Assembly: GCF_018143015.1 (NCBI RefSeq)
Contig: NC_054751.1
Location: forward strand, 29,527,783-29,591,782
DNA: 64,000 nucleotides
Source: Lytechinus variegatus
Lineage: Eukaryota; Echinodermata; Echinoidea; Temnopleuroida; Toxopneustidae
Direction: 5' to 3'
Positions 1-14,900 of this stretch are shown here, piece after piece; position 1 is the stretch's first letter, and each line of letters starts with the position of its first letter. A program made the position numbers and the translations under genes. The notes under the pieces were generated by a model. The model was not told the DNA's origin, made no database searches, and saw only the letters and a list, made by a program, of their open reading frames with translations.

Positions 1-2343
1 TATTAAAATAGTTAACAGTATAATTAAGTTGGCAAAAAGAAGCTGCTGAAAACTGCTTATCTAAAAAAAAAAGAGCCAATGGAGTAAATTAGAGAGTCAT
101 TGTCATTTTGCCTCCGAAGAAGATTCTGCTAGGATTAGCTTAGGCCCCTCTTGACTCTCTAGTATAATTAGGTTAAGACTTCAAGTGCTTTTTGTCTTTA
201 AAGCAGATGTCTTTGAGAACAGGAAGTGAAATGTGGTACCAACTAATCTTATAGCATCATCTTTCATGTCAAGTTGGGTATGTCTAAAGCCAGGCCAGGG
301 CCCGGGCTAAGCTACGGTGGCGAAATCAAATTTAAGTTCTTTAGAGCAGTGTTGGCTCAGTCGGTAACGCGTCTGCCCGTCGAACCAAAGATAGTGGGTT
401 CGAGTCCACCCCGGGCGGATGACTGAAGTCAGTGCTTTGTGTGTAAACGTCTCTCCCATGTTTCATAGATGCAGGCTATGTTACAATGGAAAACACTCCG
501 TCCCTCGGATAGGACGTTAAATGGAGGCCCCTTGTAGAGGAGAGTCACCACCTTTGCACGTTAAGAACCCACTGCACTATTCGTATAAGAGTAGGGGGAA
601 ACCCCGGTGTAGTGGTCCACCTGCATTCCCCCCAATCAGTTATATCGGGAAGAGAGACCTGCGGGTCACAGTGATTCAGTTCGCTTTTCGCCTCCCAGGC
701 ACAGGTGACGCCAAAACAAATGATAATGATAATAAATTAAAATGGTTTTGCTCAAATCTTTGCAGTACTTGGTCCAGTTTTAATGATTCACATAGGTCCC
801 CTACTCATTTTAAGGCAAATTTAGTACTTTTTCAAGGCTCTAAATTTCAAAACATTTTATAAATCATGTGGATAAAATGTAGCCTAATATTGTACAGTGT
901 GAGACATTTTTTTTGATATCTTTGCAATGCATCATGTGCATGGCTGCTATTGCCTTGGTACTTCATTTTTCAAAAGATAATTTGATACTTTTTCACATCT
1001 CTAATTCTCCTTTGACCTGTCTATTGTCTTGAATATTCAAACAACATGAGCTCAAATAAGTGTGGATGGGATGGTGGACTGGGTGAATGCAGGATTTAGA
1101 CGCTGTATGTTCTAATTGGATGAAGGAACCAGATTATTTGAAAATACTTGTTATTTGTTGTATGCCTGATCAATCAAATATGCTCAAGTTGTTTTCTTTG
1201 GAAACACGTTGTATAGACCATATCCTTACAAATCAATTGTTGGCAAAATCATAATGTGTATTGTACGTAATAAAAAAATTCTGAAGATTGAGAGGTAATA
1301 ATCAAAATGACCTCTTATATGTACAGTGTATGTCATTTTCTTTTTTTTTTTATAATTTGGTCTTTTGAAAGCGCTGTGATATAGTCATTGTGAAGAGCTG
1401 TATAAGAATTTTGTAAATTTTCTAGTTGGATATTTATCCAAGAAAGTCAGAAATTCTCAAGTTGGAAATCACAGACAAGTCAGAAAATTGTTTCAAGAAT
1501 GCAGTAAATGTACTTGCAATTTGCTGTCCTTTTGTTTTTGTTTAATGATTCAGATTGAATCTTGTCAAACTTTTTTTAGAATTGTGTGGATTTTGTGTAA
1601 AACAGATTTTTGTTCTTTGCCAAATTACTCCATCATTTGAAAATTGTTGCTAAGTGATAGAAATTCAAATTCAATCTTTGCATGCTATTAAAACAAAATG
1701 ACAAATAAATCTGAGCTGCTGTCCTACAAAATTGAAATCAATAAACTTTGTAACTGTTTATATTGGATAAAAGCCAAAGAAGCTCGGATTAGAAGCTACA
1801 TGTATATCATCTGTATTGAGTGTAAACTGATATTTAGGTCTCAAGTTTAGAGTTTAAGAGGGTTTGTCAAGAATTCTAAATGATTGTATAGCAGTTAGGC
1901 GAAATGGATTACTGGCAACATGTTTCATGATACCTTGTTAATGTATTAGACAGATTATAGCATTGAGCAAGAACTGTAAGTTGCAATCCAACTTGAGATT
2001 TCAAGGCGTTGACCCGGATGTGTACATTTTCTTGTTATGAGTCATATGCCTACTCATCTTCTTTTGAACTTATTGGAAGATATATCATCATGCATTGCTT
2101 CATTGAGGTTAAATTTATAAATACCATTGATTGCACTGTATGTACATGTAGTACTGGATTTTCAATTTTATTTTTAAGAGCTTTTTTTGATGGCTCACTT
2201 TAAGTCCGTGACAGACTGTGGTGTACATGTACTACTAACTACTGATAAAACATCTACATGTACATGTATCACTTACATGTAGAAGCCTAATGACTAACAT
2301 GTAACTACATGTATAATTTTATTTCTGTTTTCCAAACTCCCAG
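1..2343. other. Upstream region with one SINE and no recognised gene
   Basis: Apart from the SINE at 347-737 I see no coding potential. The short open frames carry no recognisable domain and no convincing splice sites. The part from about 870 to 2343 is AT-rich, with TACATGTA palindromes becoming frequent from 2100. It could hold the promoter and a non-coding first exon of the gene starting at 2379, because a good acceptor lies at 2343, but no promoter element can be named. Confidence 0.4.
347..737 (+). mobile_element. tRNA-derived SINE
   Basis: The element begins with a tRNA-like head. An A-box-like TTGGCTCAGTCGG lies at about 352 and a B-box-like GGTTCGAGTCC at about 398, spaced as in a pol III internal promoter. 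A body of about 300 bases follows and ends in an (AATGATAATAAT)-type tail at 720-737, as SINE 3' ends do. It is not a functional tRNA gene: the anticodon arm is not well formed and the similarity stops after the T-arm. The 113-codon open frame across it is incidental. Confidence 0.75.
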
Positions 2344-2975
2344 GTGCAAATTTGGGATAGGGTCATTCTCTTATAACGATGGCTGCTGCTAAAGCATCGC
2401 CGGTTCACAAAAGTCGGACTTATGGCCAGGCCCAGCAGCGAATTCAGACTTCCGGAGGGGTCAACACCAGTAGCGGCCAACATGTAGGGTCCCACTTCTC
2501 ACGTTCCGCTCCTCAGGCCAACAGTGGGACGGCCATGCCAGGGTTCAGGAACATGGACCTGTATGCACCAGAAGATATTGACATGTATGGCCCAAACCGG
2601 ACTAACCGTCATGGTCAGCATCGCTTAATACAAGAAACCCACAAAGTGACTCAAGGGCATCCAGTCGACCCCTTGCATGTTCCATCTACAGATGACAACT
2701 ATGAGACACAGCATCTGAGGGCACAACTAGGAGGGATAGGGGTTCTTCAAGAACTGCTTGAGGATCAAAGACAGGAGATTCAAGATTTACAGGAGTGTTT
2801 GGAGTTAGTGGTAAAAACTGCCGAGGAGAATGGCACTCTTGAGGATCCAGTTTTGCTAGAGAAACTTGATAGAGTGAGGGTTGGTAGTGTTACATTGTCG
2901 GACACACAATGGTCCATGGAACTCAAGAGACCGCCACCATCGTCCATGATGTCACAAGCAGATGGAAGGGATCAG
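2344..2975 (+). CDS. Gene 1 exon 1: N-terminal region (residues 1-199)
   Basis: The sequence CTCCCAG at 2337-2343, behind a pyrimidine run, looks like a true acceptor. So 2344-2378 is probably 5' UTR and at least one upstream non-coding exon should exist. Coding starts at 2379. The first 110 residues are rich in Ser, Gln, Gly and His with no domain I know. From residue 110 the segment [19 protein letters not shown] starts a coiled coil. The exon closes with a Pro-rich KRPPPSS stretch and the donor CAG|GTAAGA at 2976. Confidence 0.85.
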
Positions 2976-5900
2976 GTAAGAAATTTTCTTAACCATTGTA
3001 CATGTATGTTTCTAAGATGATCTTTGAAGTTTTCCATGGTGGAGAGAATATTGAAGGTTTTTACGGTAAACACCATGTACATGTATATAGTCCTGAAAAG
3101 GACTGTTTGTTAAATTCTTTCTTGATTGTACAGTATGTTAGCTGTGAAAAGAACTGTTATCAACGTTTCAACCAGTGTGTTCTGGTTGTCATCAGGAATG
3201 ATGATCCACTTGAAAACTTGGGTTTATAACCAGGTCGGTTTATAAAGAAGGAATTAAGGTTGAGCCAATAAGAAAGCAGGAACAAAGAGGTAATTAAAGA
3301 TGAACTAACAGGAAGGCAGGAGGATAGAGATTATGTTTCTATTGAAAGTCTAGCTGTATTGACAAATGTTTAGGCCTACTATTTGATTAGTCTGTACATT
3401 TGTACCTATCGGTACCCTCATTTGTACCGGTATTTCATCTATGGAAATTAGGATTCGCTCTTTCGTTGATACAGTTGTTCATAACAATCATCAATAAAGC
3501 AGATGGGGTTTAATGCTTTTTTATAGTTCCTCGATAATCTAGGCTTTTTGTTGCCTTGAGGACAGAGTGCTTTATCATCAGCATGGCAAAATTTCATCTC
3601 TTTATAGATTTATATATATTTCCAAATGTAACATACATGTATGATGCTAGTAAAGTGAAAAATTCTTTCTGTAATATCAATTATTTTGTCTTGAATAAAG
3701 TCTTCCACTTTATTTTGTTATGCTGAGAATTTAATACCTCTTTCGTTATCAGGCTCTATCTGATTTATTGCAAATTTTGATGGTTTTGTGCTGCCTGGTC
3801 TCAGTTTTGTATAGATTATCAAAAGATAAATCATTTCATATCATTGTCAGTTTTCACCAAATCCATCATCTTTTATACTTGTTTGAATAAAAAGAGTAGA
3901 AGTTACATTAATCAGTGCAAATTTTAAAACTAAGTATATGGGGCTGTATAATATTTTACAAGTATTTTTTTATACATGTGGATCATTCCACGGGGTTGGG
4001 GCAACAGCACTTTTTTGTGTTCCTTATGAACTGTTAGCTTTATCCTGAAAATGTGTTTGGTGTTTTGATGTTGCAATGTGGTTTTGTTGGAAGGCAGTTA
4101 TGTAAGCAATTACTTGATGCAGAAATAAAAATGTTGAACTGCAAATATTATTGATGGTGAGACTTTAAATGATGATGTCCAGACTCTTTTTTGGGGTACC
4201 AAGTGTGACATCCAAAATGGTCATTTTCAGTTGAAGATATCTAATCAAAAGATAGACTTAGTCAAATTCAAATGGCCATGATTGATAAAGCAACATTTGT
4301 TTAATAACAAAACAGTAATGGGATAGCAAATGAAAAGAGACTTCATATCATAAATCATTCCTACAAATCGGCATACCACCGTTACATGCGATGTCCTCGT
4401 TTATTTTTTCTGTAACGGCGGTAATGTGGTTAATATCTAAAAATCAGAAATCATTTTTTCCAAAATTATGTGTCAGAAATAAAGGGCAGGCAGTAAGCAA
4501 CTGTTAATCAAAAGATTAGCTTTGAAAACCTATGGTAATGTCATCTAAATTAATCGAGAGTCGCCTATGTTTTGGGCGATGTCCGGGCCAAATTTGTAAC
4601 GGTGGATCACATTTCATCGCGTATGTAAGAAGGAGACACCGGAGAAGAGACCGTCGTTGTATCAGACGGACGGGTTGTTAGCCGAAATCCACATGCACAT
4701 GAACAGCTATGATAGCGGGCGTTTTGAAGCATTGCAATTGGGAATATTCCTGCAATGTCTTTGTAACGGTGGATTGGATATCCACGATGTTTTCCCTTTC
4801 AAAGCGACGTAAGTACGGAGATTTATCCCGATACTCGTATTTTGAAACTAGTTAAACCTTATCTTTAAAATGTGGAACTGTATTACCATGCAGAAAGTGT
4901 TTTTAAGTTTGAAAAATCTCGCTAATTTTCCATCATCTTTCACTTCGGTCCCACATGTAGCTTCTCGTGTAAGTGAAATATGTGATTGAGACATTGCCGT
5001 GTTTGTTCCAGATTTGCTGAATGGTTCCAAAGAAAATAATGCTTTTATTAATGTGATTCCGTGCAAACATGTTTTGAATGGTAGCTGACATGATTCAATC
5101 GTAATTTAGTTGATTTTTTTACACAAAAATATGTTGATTCAATAGGCCAATGGATACTCAGAAACGGCTCTTTCACTGATGATCATGAAGGTGACATCTC
5201 AAATTTGGTACAAAATTTCTCCTTGTTTAAATTGGCTCCTACTGATTCTAGGTAATATGGGTATCAAAGACCTGATGATCAAATTTGAATTTGCAAAAAA
5301 AATGAGAATTTAGAACCAGTGGCGGTGCCACGGGGGAGGCAGACCCCCCCCCCAAAAAAAAAAAAAAAAAATTTTTTTTTTTTTTTTTTTGCTTGTCAGC
5401 TGATCCCAGCCCGAAAGGAGGGGGGAGGGGCAAAATAATTTTTCTGTTACTACCCCCCCTACACATAGTAGATGGGCTTTGTGTATGATGAAGCATGGGA
5501 ATAATTCAATTACTAGTAATTCTTAGCTATAGGCTTAACCTTCCCCAAACTTTTCATCTTGTTGAATGTTGGTATACTTTTCAGCACTCATTCTTTTTCC
5601 CTCATTTCTTTCTCCGTTTTTTCAATTGTATTTTTTTATTTCTATATATTCAGTTAAGGATTTTTTTCAATCGTATTTTAATTTATATTTATTCAATTGT
5701 TAGGAGAGGGGGTGGGTATTTGTTTTGTCAGAAAGCAAAAGCCTTTGTGATTGTTTTCAATGTGATTTTTTTATTGCAATATAACGACATTTTAAAAACA
5801 TGTACAAGCGAAGAAAAGAAAAAGTGACACAATCGAGTTTGTTTCACAAGAGTTTATTTGCTGTATCAGAAGGTAAATTGCACATTTGAATTCCATTAAT

Positions 5901-8900
5901 TCATTTAATTCCAATAAAACAAATATATTATGTAATTGCTTGAACAATTAAACTTCATAGTTGAAAATTAAATAGGATGGTCATACAAAACTAAATGGAA
6001 TTGTCGAGATAACCACCCTAGATTATAATGCAGAATAAAATTAGATTAAATTCATCCATTGAGAAACGAAATTAAAGTAAAGATAATTTATGAAAAGGTA
6101 CCGGTAATGGGCAAGTAATTGTATTGTGAAAACAAAGTAGAACACAAGAAAGCAAATACAAAAACCTTGTATAAAACATAACTTTATATTTAATTTATGA
6201 ACTAGGAAATGATGAATTCTAATTGCTATGAAAAAAATACAAAGTGAGGGTGTATTTTGCAAGAACAGATCAGATTCCTTGTCATTGCCCTAGTCATCCA
6301 CCCCCCTTACTTTAATGAGAAAATGTCAAGACATGTACATGAGTAAATGATTTCATATAATAATATAAAATATCGTGGAAACAATCCAGCAAGTTTTGTT
6401 GATTAAAATGTAATAATTTGAATTGTGTAAAAAAATAGTCAAACTTCCAAATACTATTTTTCTCAAATAACTACAGGTAGCCTCTGTTGAAGGTAAAATT
6501 ATATATCTTCAGTACATGAAGTGTCAATCTGGTGACCTGTACTCCTGGCCTGATGGCGAGGCACAATTCTACCTGTATCTATTTTGTGACATTGACAGAG
6601 TCCTCTTCCACACAGTTGTCATTGGGTCACCGATCATCTTGAAGTTCATAAACTTGTAACCTGAATGCAGAGAGAAATATTGCATGTTATTTCTTATTGT
6701 CAGGTTTAGTGTACAGTGTAATACTTTTTTTGCATTTGCCAGTAAGAAGTTTACCATAGAGTTTTTAACCAAAGGAAAAGATTGTAGTTTGCAGTGTTAT
6801 TCTTGAACATTTATTAGAATAGCTTAGTAGAAATAGTACATTTTACTTTCTTGTTCACGACTCTATGTTCAAACAACAGATGTAAGTTTTTTTTTATTCA
6901 ATTTGTCCACTAAGTACTTTACAATTGTCCTTTTGGCATGCTGGAACTTACTGTTTTATCCAATGCATTTATTCCAGTGATGACATGATTATATTTTAAT
7001 TAATGTCACTTAGAACTACATTACCATGTACATGTAACTGAGGTAAAATAAGTTAGAGTAAACAAATTGAACAAGTTATATGTGTAAGGTATTAATACAT
7101 TGTTCATGAATTGCATGCCAACTTTGTGTTGTTTTGTCTTGAAAAACCATACATGTAGCTTAGAAGAACTAAACTAGTACCTTTTCCTACATATTTTTCA
7201 CCCGAGTATTGTATCAAAGGTATCAAAATTATAATCGTGTACATGTATGAATAAAAAAAAACATTTTACCTGTTCATTGATGCATTTTAGAAGCTTGCCT
7301 GTAGATGTTGTATTTCTACACTTGAGTAAGATGAGTTAACTCGCATTAGTGTGTTGATACTAAAAGAATGGCAAGTACATGTAATACTATTCAATATGAT
7401 CATTACAAGGACATGATGTCCATGTAACGGAGGTATGTACATTTGAAAGTAATATCGTGAAGGAGATATTTTAAAGTAATAAAGATTTGGAGATCATAAG
7501 CTAGCACTCTTTTGTTTTTTCCCCTTTAGACAGAAACATTTGTTTCCAGAGATAGACGGAAGTGGAACCTTGAGGATTACCTTAGTATTATTTTAAATAT
7601 AAATTTATCAATAATTTTGTACATTTTTCCTTGTTTAAACTCTAATCTAAATTGCTTTTATTTGCAAAGAATTTGACATGAAAAATGTTTTTTAGTATAA
7701 TCAATTGATCTTGTGCAAATATTCTAAGGCATGAAGTGGAATTTGGTGTTTAATGGCCATTAATGGACCTTAACTTAGCAATGCTTCAAAGTATACCTCT
7801 GTTACTGAGACATGATGTCCATGTAACGGTGGTATGTACATTTGAAAGTAATATCTTGAAGGAGTTATTTTAAAGTAAAAAGAATTGGAGATCATAAGAT
7901 GGCACTGTTTTGTTTTTTCCCTTTAGGCAGAAACGTAAATGTTTCCAGAGGTAGACGGAAGTGGAAACTTGAGGATTATCGTAGTATGATTTTAAATATA
8001 ATTTGTCAATAATTTTGTACATTTTTCCTTGTTTAAACTCTAATTTAATTTGCTTTTATTTGCAAAGAATTTGACATGCAAAATGTTTTTCTTTAGTGTA
8101 ATCAATTGATCTTGTGCAAATATTCTAAGGCATGAAGTGGAATTTGGTGTGTAATGGCCATTAATGGACATTAACTTAACATTGCTTCTAAGTATACCTC
8201 TGTTACTGAGACATGATGTCCATGTAACGGTGGTAACACTAAAAATAGAAGGTTATGCCAGAAAGAGTAGTTTAGTTTTTCCAAAGAGAATAATCCATTC
8301 TGTTGAGGCATGACTTCTCTCAACTATTTAGTTCTACATGCCATCATAAATTCAATTTTCTAGACTGGTGAGAAAAAAGAACGACACAGAACATGGCACT
8401 GGTATACACACAGAGCATCAAGTTCCATTTATTGATGCTAAATCTTTCAAAATATATATGCCATGTTGAAAAGTGTGGAATAAAGTGACTAACAATGTTG
8501 TTAGCAAAATATTTATCAAGAGTAATGGAGATCAACCCCTTTATTTTGACAGTGGGAGAGCATAGTCTTAGTAAGGATGATAAATGATGTCCATGTAACG
8601 GTGGTATTTTGTCAAATCTTATTTCTCAGTTTACTCCAATATGCAGGGTGGTATGAAATGCCTGTAAGTGGATTTAGTTGAAGGATTGTCCCATGAAACA
8701 TATAAGAAATAAAACATTTCATTTATTACATTTCTATTTTTTGACCCTGATGTCACAATTTTTGCCCCAACCCCATGGAATGACCCATGTATATCATCTG
8801 GTCTCGTTCATGATATTTGGGAATTTTTACTTCCAAAATTTAGGATAGGGAACACTAATCAATAAATCTCTTTTTTTGGTTATTTTTTAGAGCAGCTTTT

Positions 8901-11900
8901 GATTAAAGTGTTATAAGCTTTTTTATTTTTTTGTTTTTTGGTGAACTGCAGAACAATATTTGTTTTCTTGGAAAATACAGAAAAATTTATTTGCCAGGAA
9001 CTACATGTATTACTTTTAGTATCGATTTCATTTCCTACTTTTTCATTTTAAAAGGTCTTATTCCGGGATATTACTTGATAAATTTTTCATATAATTTGTA
9101 ATTGATATCTCTAGAAATGGATTTGTTAAAAAAACAGTAAAACTGTATTACTCAGAAAAAAAATTCAGAGTTACTATAAAAATGCTGAAGTTTCACTGAG
9201 TAAATCCCCTGATGAAGAAATTAGAAATTATTTTTTTTATCAATTGTGCATATTGCTTTTGGCAGCACATTAAATGTGGTTTTCCCCATTGACTATAAAC
9301 TACATAACATGTACATGTACGTGATCATGCAGGTGAGATTGCTTTAACTATTATTTTTTTTAATTTAAAAATGAACACAGCTCTAGGATGATCGTCATGC
9401 ACATAATGTACACAACATGTTCATGGGAATCCCCAGTGAGCAAAGTTCACATTATAATGACATTATTTTGAATAATGCACACCTCCTGATAATACATGTA
9501 ATCTGATCTCAAGGCTAGATGGTTTTTTATGTGGCCATTCTACATGTCTAATGGCAGATCCAGGGTTACATTGAAAACAGGCACCGGCCTATACATGTAT
9601 CTCTAAAATTTGTAAACTTCAATAGGGACAGTGATTTTCCATTTTACTGTTAAATAAAATGGAAATTTCTTTTGGATCTTATACTTTTCATGTAAAAAAA
9701 ATCATGGAATTCACCTTTGCAAAATGGAATTCATGTTTTTGCTGTGTACATTTTCAGTGACACAATGGAATTTCCATTTTTAGATCAAGTTGAAATGGAA
9801 TTACAGATTTTCAGAAACGGAAAAGACCAATTTTTGAAATAGAAAATCACTGTCTCTACTTATAACACTATTTCAATGAATTTCTTTGGCAATGGAAAAA
9901 ATATATCACACAAGTCAGAACAACAAACAACTAGCCAATTTCTCAAGAATAAAAAAGATAATATTGAAATCTTATTTTCATCCAATTGATGATATTGCCA
10001 GTGCACTGCAATGCTGTCTTTTTTCAGTTCTCTTCAACATATAATTTATAGTTCTGTTAGTTCAGGCGGATACAAACAAGAGATCCAGGTGGAAGCTCTT
10101 TTTCAACCACAGGTACTACAGTTGTACAATTGTTTATCCACAGATTTCAAGATTAACAGAGCAATTAAAAGCCAAAGACATTAAAATCAAGACTCTTGAG
10201 AAGAAAATTATAGAACTGAGAGAGGAATTGCAGCTCTCTTCGGATGAGAAGTCACAGGAAATAGCGAGGCTGCAAGCTCAGCTTCAGATCACGTCACAGG
10301 ATGGTCAGACATCCAAGGATCTATGCCAGTCCTTGACAGGAGAAGCAGAGGTTCTGAGGCACAAGCTTCAGACCATGATTCAACAGTGTCAGGGACTAAC
10401 ATCTGAGCTGACGGACTTCAAGAAGAAAAAGCTCAGGAATGGACAGGTTAGTCTGTTGTTCTGTTTCATAGGGTTTGTTTCAACTTGAAGGCTACTTGAA
10501 CAGGGTGATCCATAGTCCAGATTTGACGTTGATATGGGGGAAGAGCTACATGTATAGGGACTGACTCCCAAAGTCTCTCAGCTCATCATTGATGTTGAGT
10601 GAGCTGAGTAGATTGGTACTGGATTTAGGAGTCAGTTTCTCTATGTTATTTGCTAGCTTTAAGAACTAAGACATTATGTCCAATCAAGACTACATGTATG
10701 TGTTCACTGGTCACACAGAATCACTGATTTCAGCTGTCAGTGGATAAATTTGAGTTGATCAATTATCAAATGTAGACTATTTTTAGATGCCACCACCATC
10801 CTTTCCCCTTTTCATTTTGGCGCTCAAATTCCCACTGCAATTACTGTAGACTACCCTTTTAATTTGGAAATTTTTACCGGGGAATTATGAAATGATGTCG
10901 ATGACGGGGTGCACACCTACATGTACACCTACTGTTGTAACCAAAGGATTGTGACACAGAAGAAATCCCCTGAATGTCAATGAAGTGTATTAAATTTTGC
11001 TGGTAAACACAATTATCATCCCACGAGTCCACTTTGCACACCCTTTTTAATGCTTACTCTTCAAATATTGCTGTTGATTGATTGCAAAATAAACATAATA
11101 CTTGTAGTCTATAGACTAATACTGTTTTCTCAAAACAATTTCCCTCTTATTTCATATACATGTAAAGTCATTTCATTAGTTTGCTATTTTTTAATCTCAT
11201 AATCTCTAAAGCAAATTAAGCCTACATGTATGTACAGAGTGTGGAGGTCTGATGGGTTTCAAAGTAGAATCAATTTAAACTTTGGATTGCTTTTGATACT
11301 GTACAGTCTTGAGAAAAGACTAAAAAAATTACACAAGCCCTCACAAATGACAATTAACAATGCATCACTCCAGATATTAAGAGTATAAAATGCATACATG
11401 TATGAACATGTACATGTATACTGCTAGCTCATTATTAAAGGTAAATGCTAGTTTTGGTAACGATATCAAAATGAGTTCGTACAGAATCCAATGAAATGAC
11501 CACCAAAGTGTCTGTTTGTATAAATAAAACGCATGTGCCAAAGAATTCTGGAAGAAATTGTGTAATTGCTGAGAAATCAGCAAATAAGCACAGGATTCGG
11601 GTAGGGCGTCGGGCCCGACGCCCTAAGCAATAATTATACATTGTCCCACGTGCGCTTATCTGTGTTGGGGATCTTCGGTGTGAACATTTTTCAGCGTAGA
11701 TTTCAAGATTTCACAAAGTTCAGTTAATGTAACTGTACCAGATCTAGATCCTCGATGATATACTGACAATTAAGCCTTGTTTTACAGACTTTCTCATGAA
11801 ATCAGTGTTTACTGCAACTACTGGAATTTCTCTTTAATCCTTTCATGATTACATGTATTTTGCTTGTATAGGAGTTTCTTTGAATTCGCTCTGTTTCGTA

Positions 11901-14900
11901 TGTAAATTTTACATGTACTATTGTTTTTCCTTGGTTACAATGAAAATGTAGGCCTTTCTTCAGATTAAATTTCATCTTTGACAAAGTTATTCTCTTATTT
12001 CCTCCTTTCCCTTGTACTACTGCATGCAGTTTCTGTTTCATGTAAAATTCTCGATATAGGAAATGGTTTCCCTTTAATCCAAAGCATAATGTAATGGGGA
12101 TTCCCCTTCTATTGTACCATGTTGTAGATGTTATCTGAGGTTTTGGCATATGGCCAAGGTACAATGTAAATGCCAAACATCCAAGGGACTTCATAGGCAG
12201 ACATTGCAATATTATGTTTATTAGTCTACAAATGTACCTTGGCTTGTTTGAAGAAAAATATGTAATTATACACATATATTGTTTGAATTAATCTTTTATT
12301 TTGAAGTCAAAATGTTTTGCTGAGCACTAAAAAAAAGAAAGAAAATAAGTGAATGATTAACTAGCTACATGTACATGTACTGTACATGGCAAAACTGAAA
12401 TTTTGGTAAATATTTATGTATGCAATTCAAATCAAGCCATGTACAAATTTACCAGTTCATCAATACCAACAGACATGAGACATTATTACTAGGAAGAAAA
12501 CTACAGTACATAGTTCGACCTGTTTTGACCAGACAAGTGCTAAATTACATCCATTGTAGAGGAATTTTGCTTATGAAAAATATAGCCAGGCCTTGAAAAG
12601 GTTTTCTCAAAATAGACTTCTGGGATCAGAACTTTCAGTCCCTTTTAACAAAAGTACATGTATGCTTTAAAACTGTCAATCACAAAAATAAGAACTGTCC
12701 AAGAAGTTTTACTTGCTGCAGAACTTCCTTATTAAAAGATAAATCACTGCCAGTTTGATATTTTCTTCAAAGGTCCCTTTTTTATCAGAAACAGAATAAT
12801 GAGGATTTAAGTATCGAAACAAATAGGTGTCACCGAAAGTAACCCAACCCAGTAGGGAGAAATCATGCTATTGTTTGAAAGAAACGATGTATTGACAGTT
12901 TACCTTTTTTTCATGCTTTATTAAACAGCTAAAGTGCATTAAAGTCTACTCATCTGTTCCACCTTTCCAGTGTTTGATAAGGATGAGGAACTGTTTTTAA
13001 AATTTGTTGATATAATGCTTTGTTTTTGTAGTGTGTCCAACTTCATGCAACATAATATTTACCTTACACATTGATGATACCTCTGTTTACATATTTTTGT
13101 TGTACATGTATTTAGTCCTGGTAAACTTTTAATGCAACATTGATATTTACAAAGCACATTGATCATAATATTAGGGGCCCTTTTATACAGCATTTTGTCA
13201 TCAATCACTACTTTCTAGTGTTGATTCTGATTGGTTGACTGTAGATCATATATATATATATGTGTATGCAATTGCATGCACAATGACACGTACATGTAGT
13301 GCAATGACCTTGAATGGCGATTGGCTTTGTTGTGGTTTGTGGGAAAGCTTTTGTGAATGTGGCTTAATTGTGTTTTTAATCAAAATTCTAATCAAGAACA
13401 ATGCATAGCATTGTGTGATATATTATAAAAGGGAATGCAAATTTGCTTGAATTATAGATATTGTACTCATGAGAAGGGGATTTTATTTTATCATAAGTTT
13501 TTGTAGACAAATTTGTCTCGTGTGCAATATTGACAATACCGGTCATAAGAGTTGTGTAATATGCTTTTGCACTTTTGCAGTGATTTATGCATCAGGTTCT
13601 AAGAAAGAAAGGTTTAGTGAATCATTATGTACATGTACATGTATTTTATAGCAAAATGAAAAGGGAATTTTATTTTTAAGTAATTTGATAATCATGATTT
13701 GATTAAGATTTTTGAAACACTCCTACATTAGCTTTATAGTACTGTATCATTTCTCTGGTATAATGTGAGGAGTTAAAAAGGGAAGTCCTCGATCCCAACA
13801 AAAAGTTGATAGGCCTACATGTAGGTGGAAAAAATGAAAATCCATATTTCATTGTTAAATACAAATCTGAAATAGAAAAACTCTTTATTAAAATTTATTT
13901 TTAACCAATCGATCGCGGGCCCGGCAGCCACTATTCGACTCACCAGATCGACAAAGCTCTAGCCCTTATTAATGTTGAACGCCAAACAGGGTTCATGTAC
14001 ATGCAGCAGCAACTCCCATCTTTTAACTTCTTTTGGTCTGACACGGCCGGGGTTTGAACTCTCCTGACCTTCTGATTGTGAGACAGATGTTTTACCATCT
14101 GAACCAACACACAATATGAGTACTAAAAAATGGAAATGGAAATGAAAAAATTCAAAATGCTGAAATTTCATAAAAATTGAGTGTAAAATACAATTTCAAG
14201 TTTTGCTGTTCAAATTTCACCATACAGTTAAAATATTCTAGCTGGTATAGAAGTAGGGAATGAACAATGTTCTTTTATCCTCATTTGATGTGAAACAAAA
14301 GACTTGATTTCTCCCAGTCTAACAGGTGTAATTGACATTGTTATAAAAATCTTCTATGTATTGGAATTTTATGGAGAATCTCCTTAAATTTAAATTGACA
14401 TATTGCGCAAATCTTTAAAAAAAATAGTGAGTGAATGAAATTTTTTACTGGTACTCTCATTTGCATATCACTATAATACATGTAGTTGTGCCATTGAACT
14501 GTGTGTATTTTGTGAAAAATAAGTGAAACTATGAAATGTCCGTTCTTTGTTATGTATATCCAATATCGATAAAATTATCAGCATATCATGCTTGCCGATT
14601 TTCTCCTTTTTAATATCAAAATCAACATTTTATTGGGTAGGACTCCCCCTTTAAAGGGAATAGTTAACTTTGTGAGCAATTTAAAAAATTATCATATTGC
14701 TCTTTGAAAATGTTATGAACATTCGACTAACAACTCAAAAATACCCATGTGAAAGTTTGGGATCATAACATATTCGGGAAGTGTTTTTAAAAACTGAAAA
14801 TCTGAGGCAATGTTTGAAGAGAAAAATGCACTTCTCGACGGTTGATTCATGATTCTGTGTCCAATTTAAATCGATATTATATAGCGCCACCTTGTGATGT

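Larger units (their letters stand above)
3971..8795. mobile_element. 4.8-kb element with terminal inverted repeats in intron 1 of gene 1
   Basis: The left end at about 3971-4005 (CATGTGGATCATTCCACGGG and on) is matched, inverted, at about 8755-8795 (CCCATGGAATGACCCATG). The motif TAACGGTGGT recurs inside at about 4600, 4760, 7828, 8227 and 8598, and in variant or inverted form at about 4380, 4416 and 7427. The right half contains a near-perfect tandem duplication. No transposase-like frame is visible, so it looks non-autonomous. Most of intron 1 (2976-10143) outside it is AT-rich sequence in which I see nothing else but the MITE at 9623. Confidence 0.6.

Noticed and set aside
345-420. Functional tRNA gene
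   Set aside because: A and B boxes are present but the anticodon arm is poor and a SINE body and tail follow.
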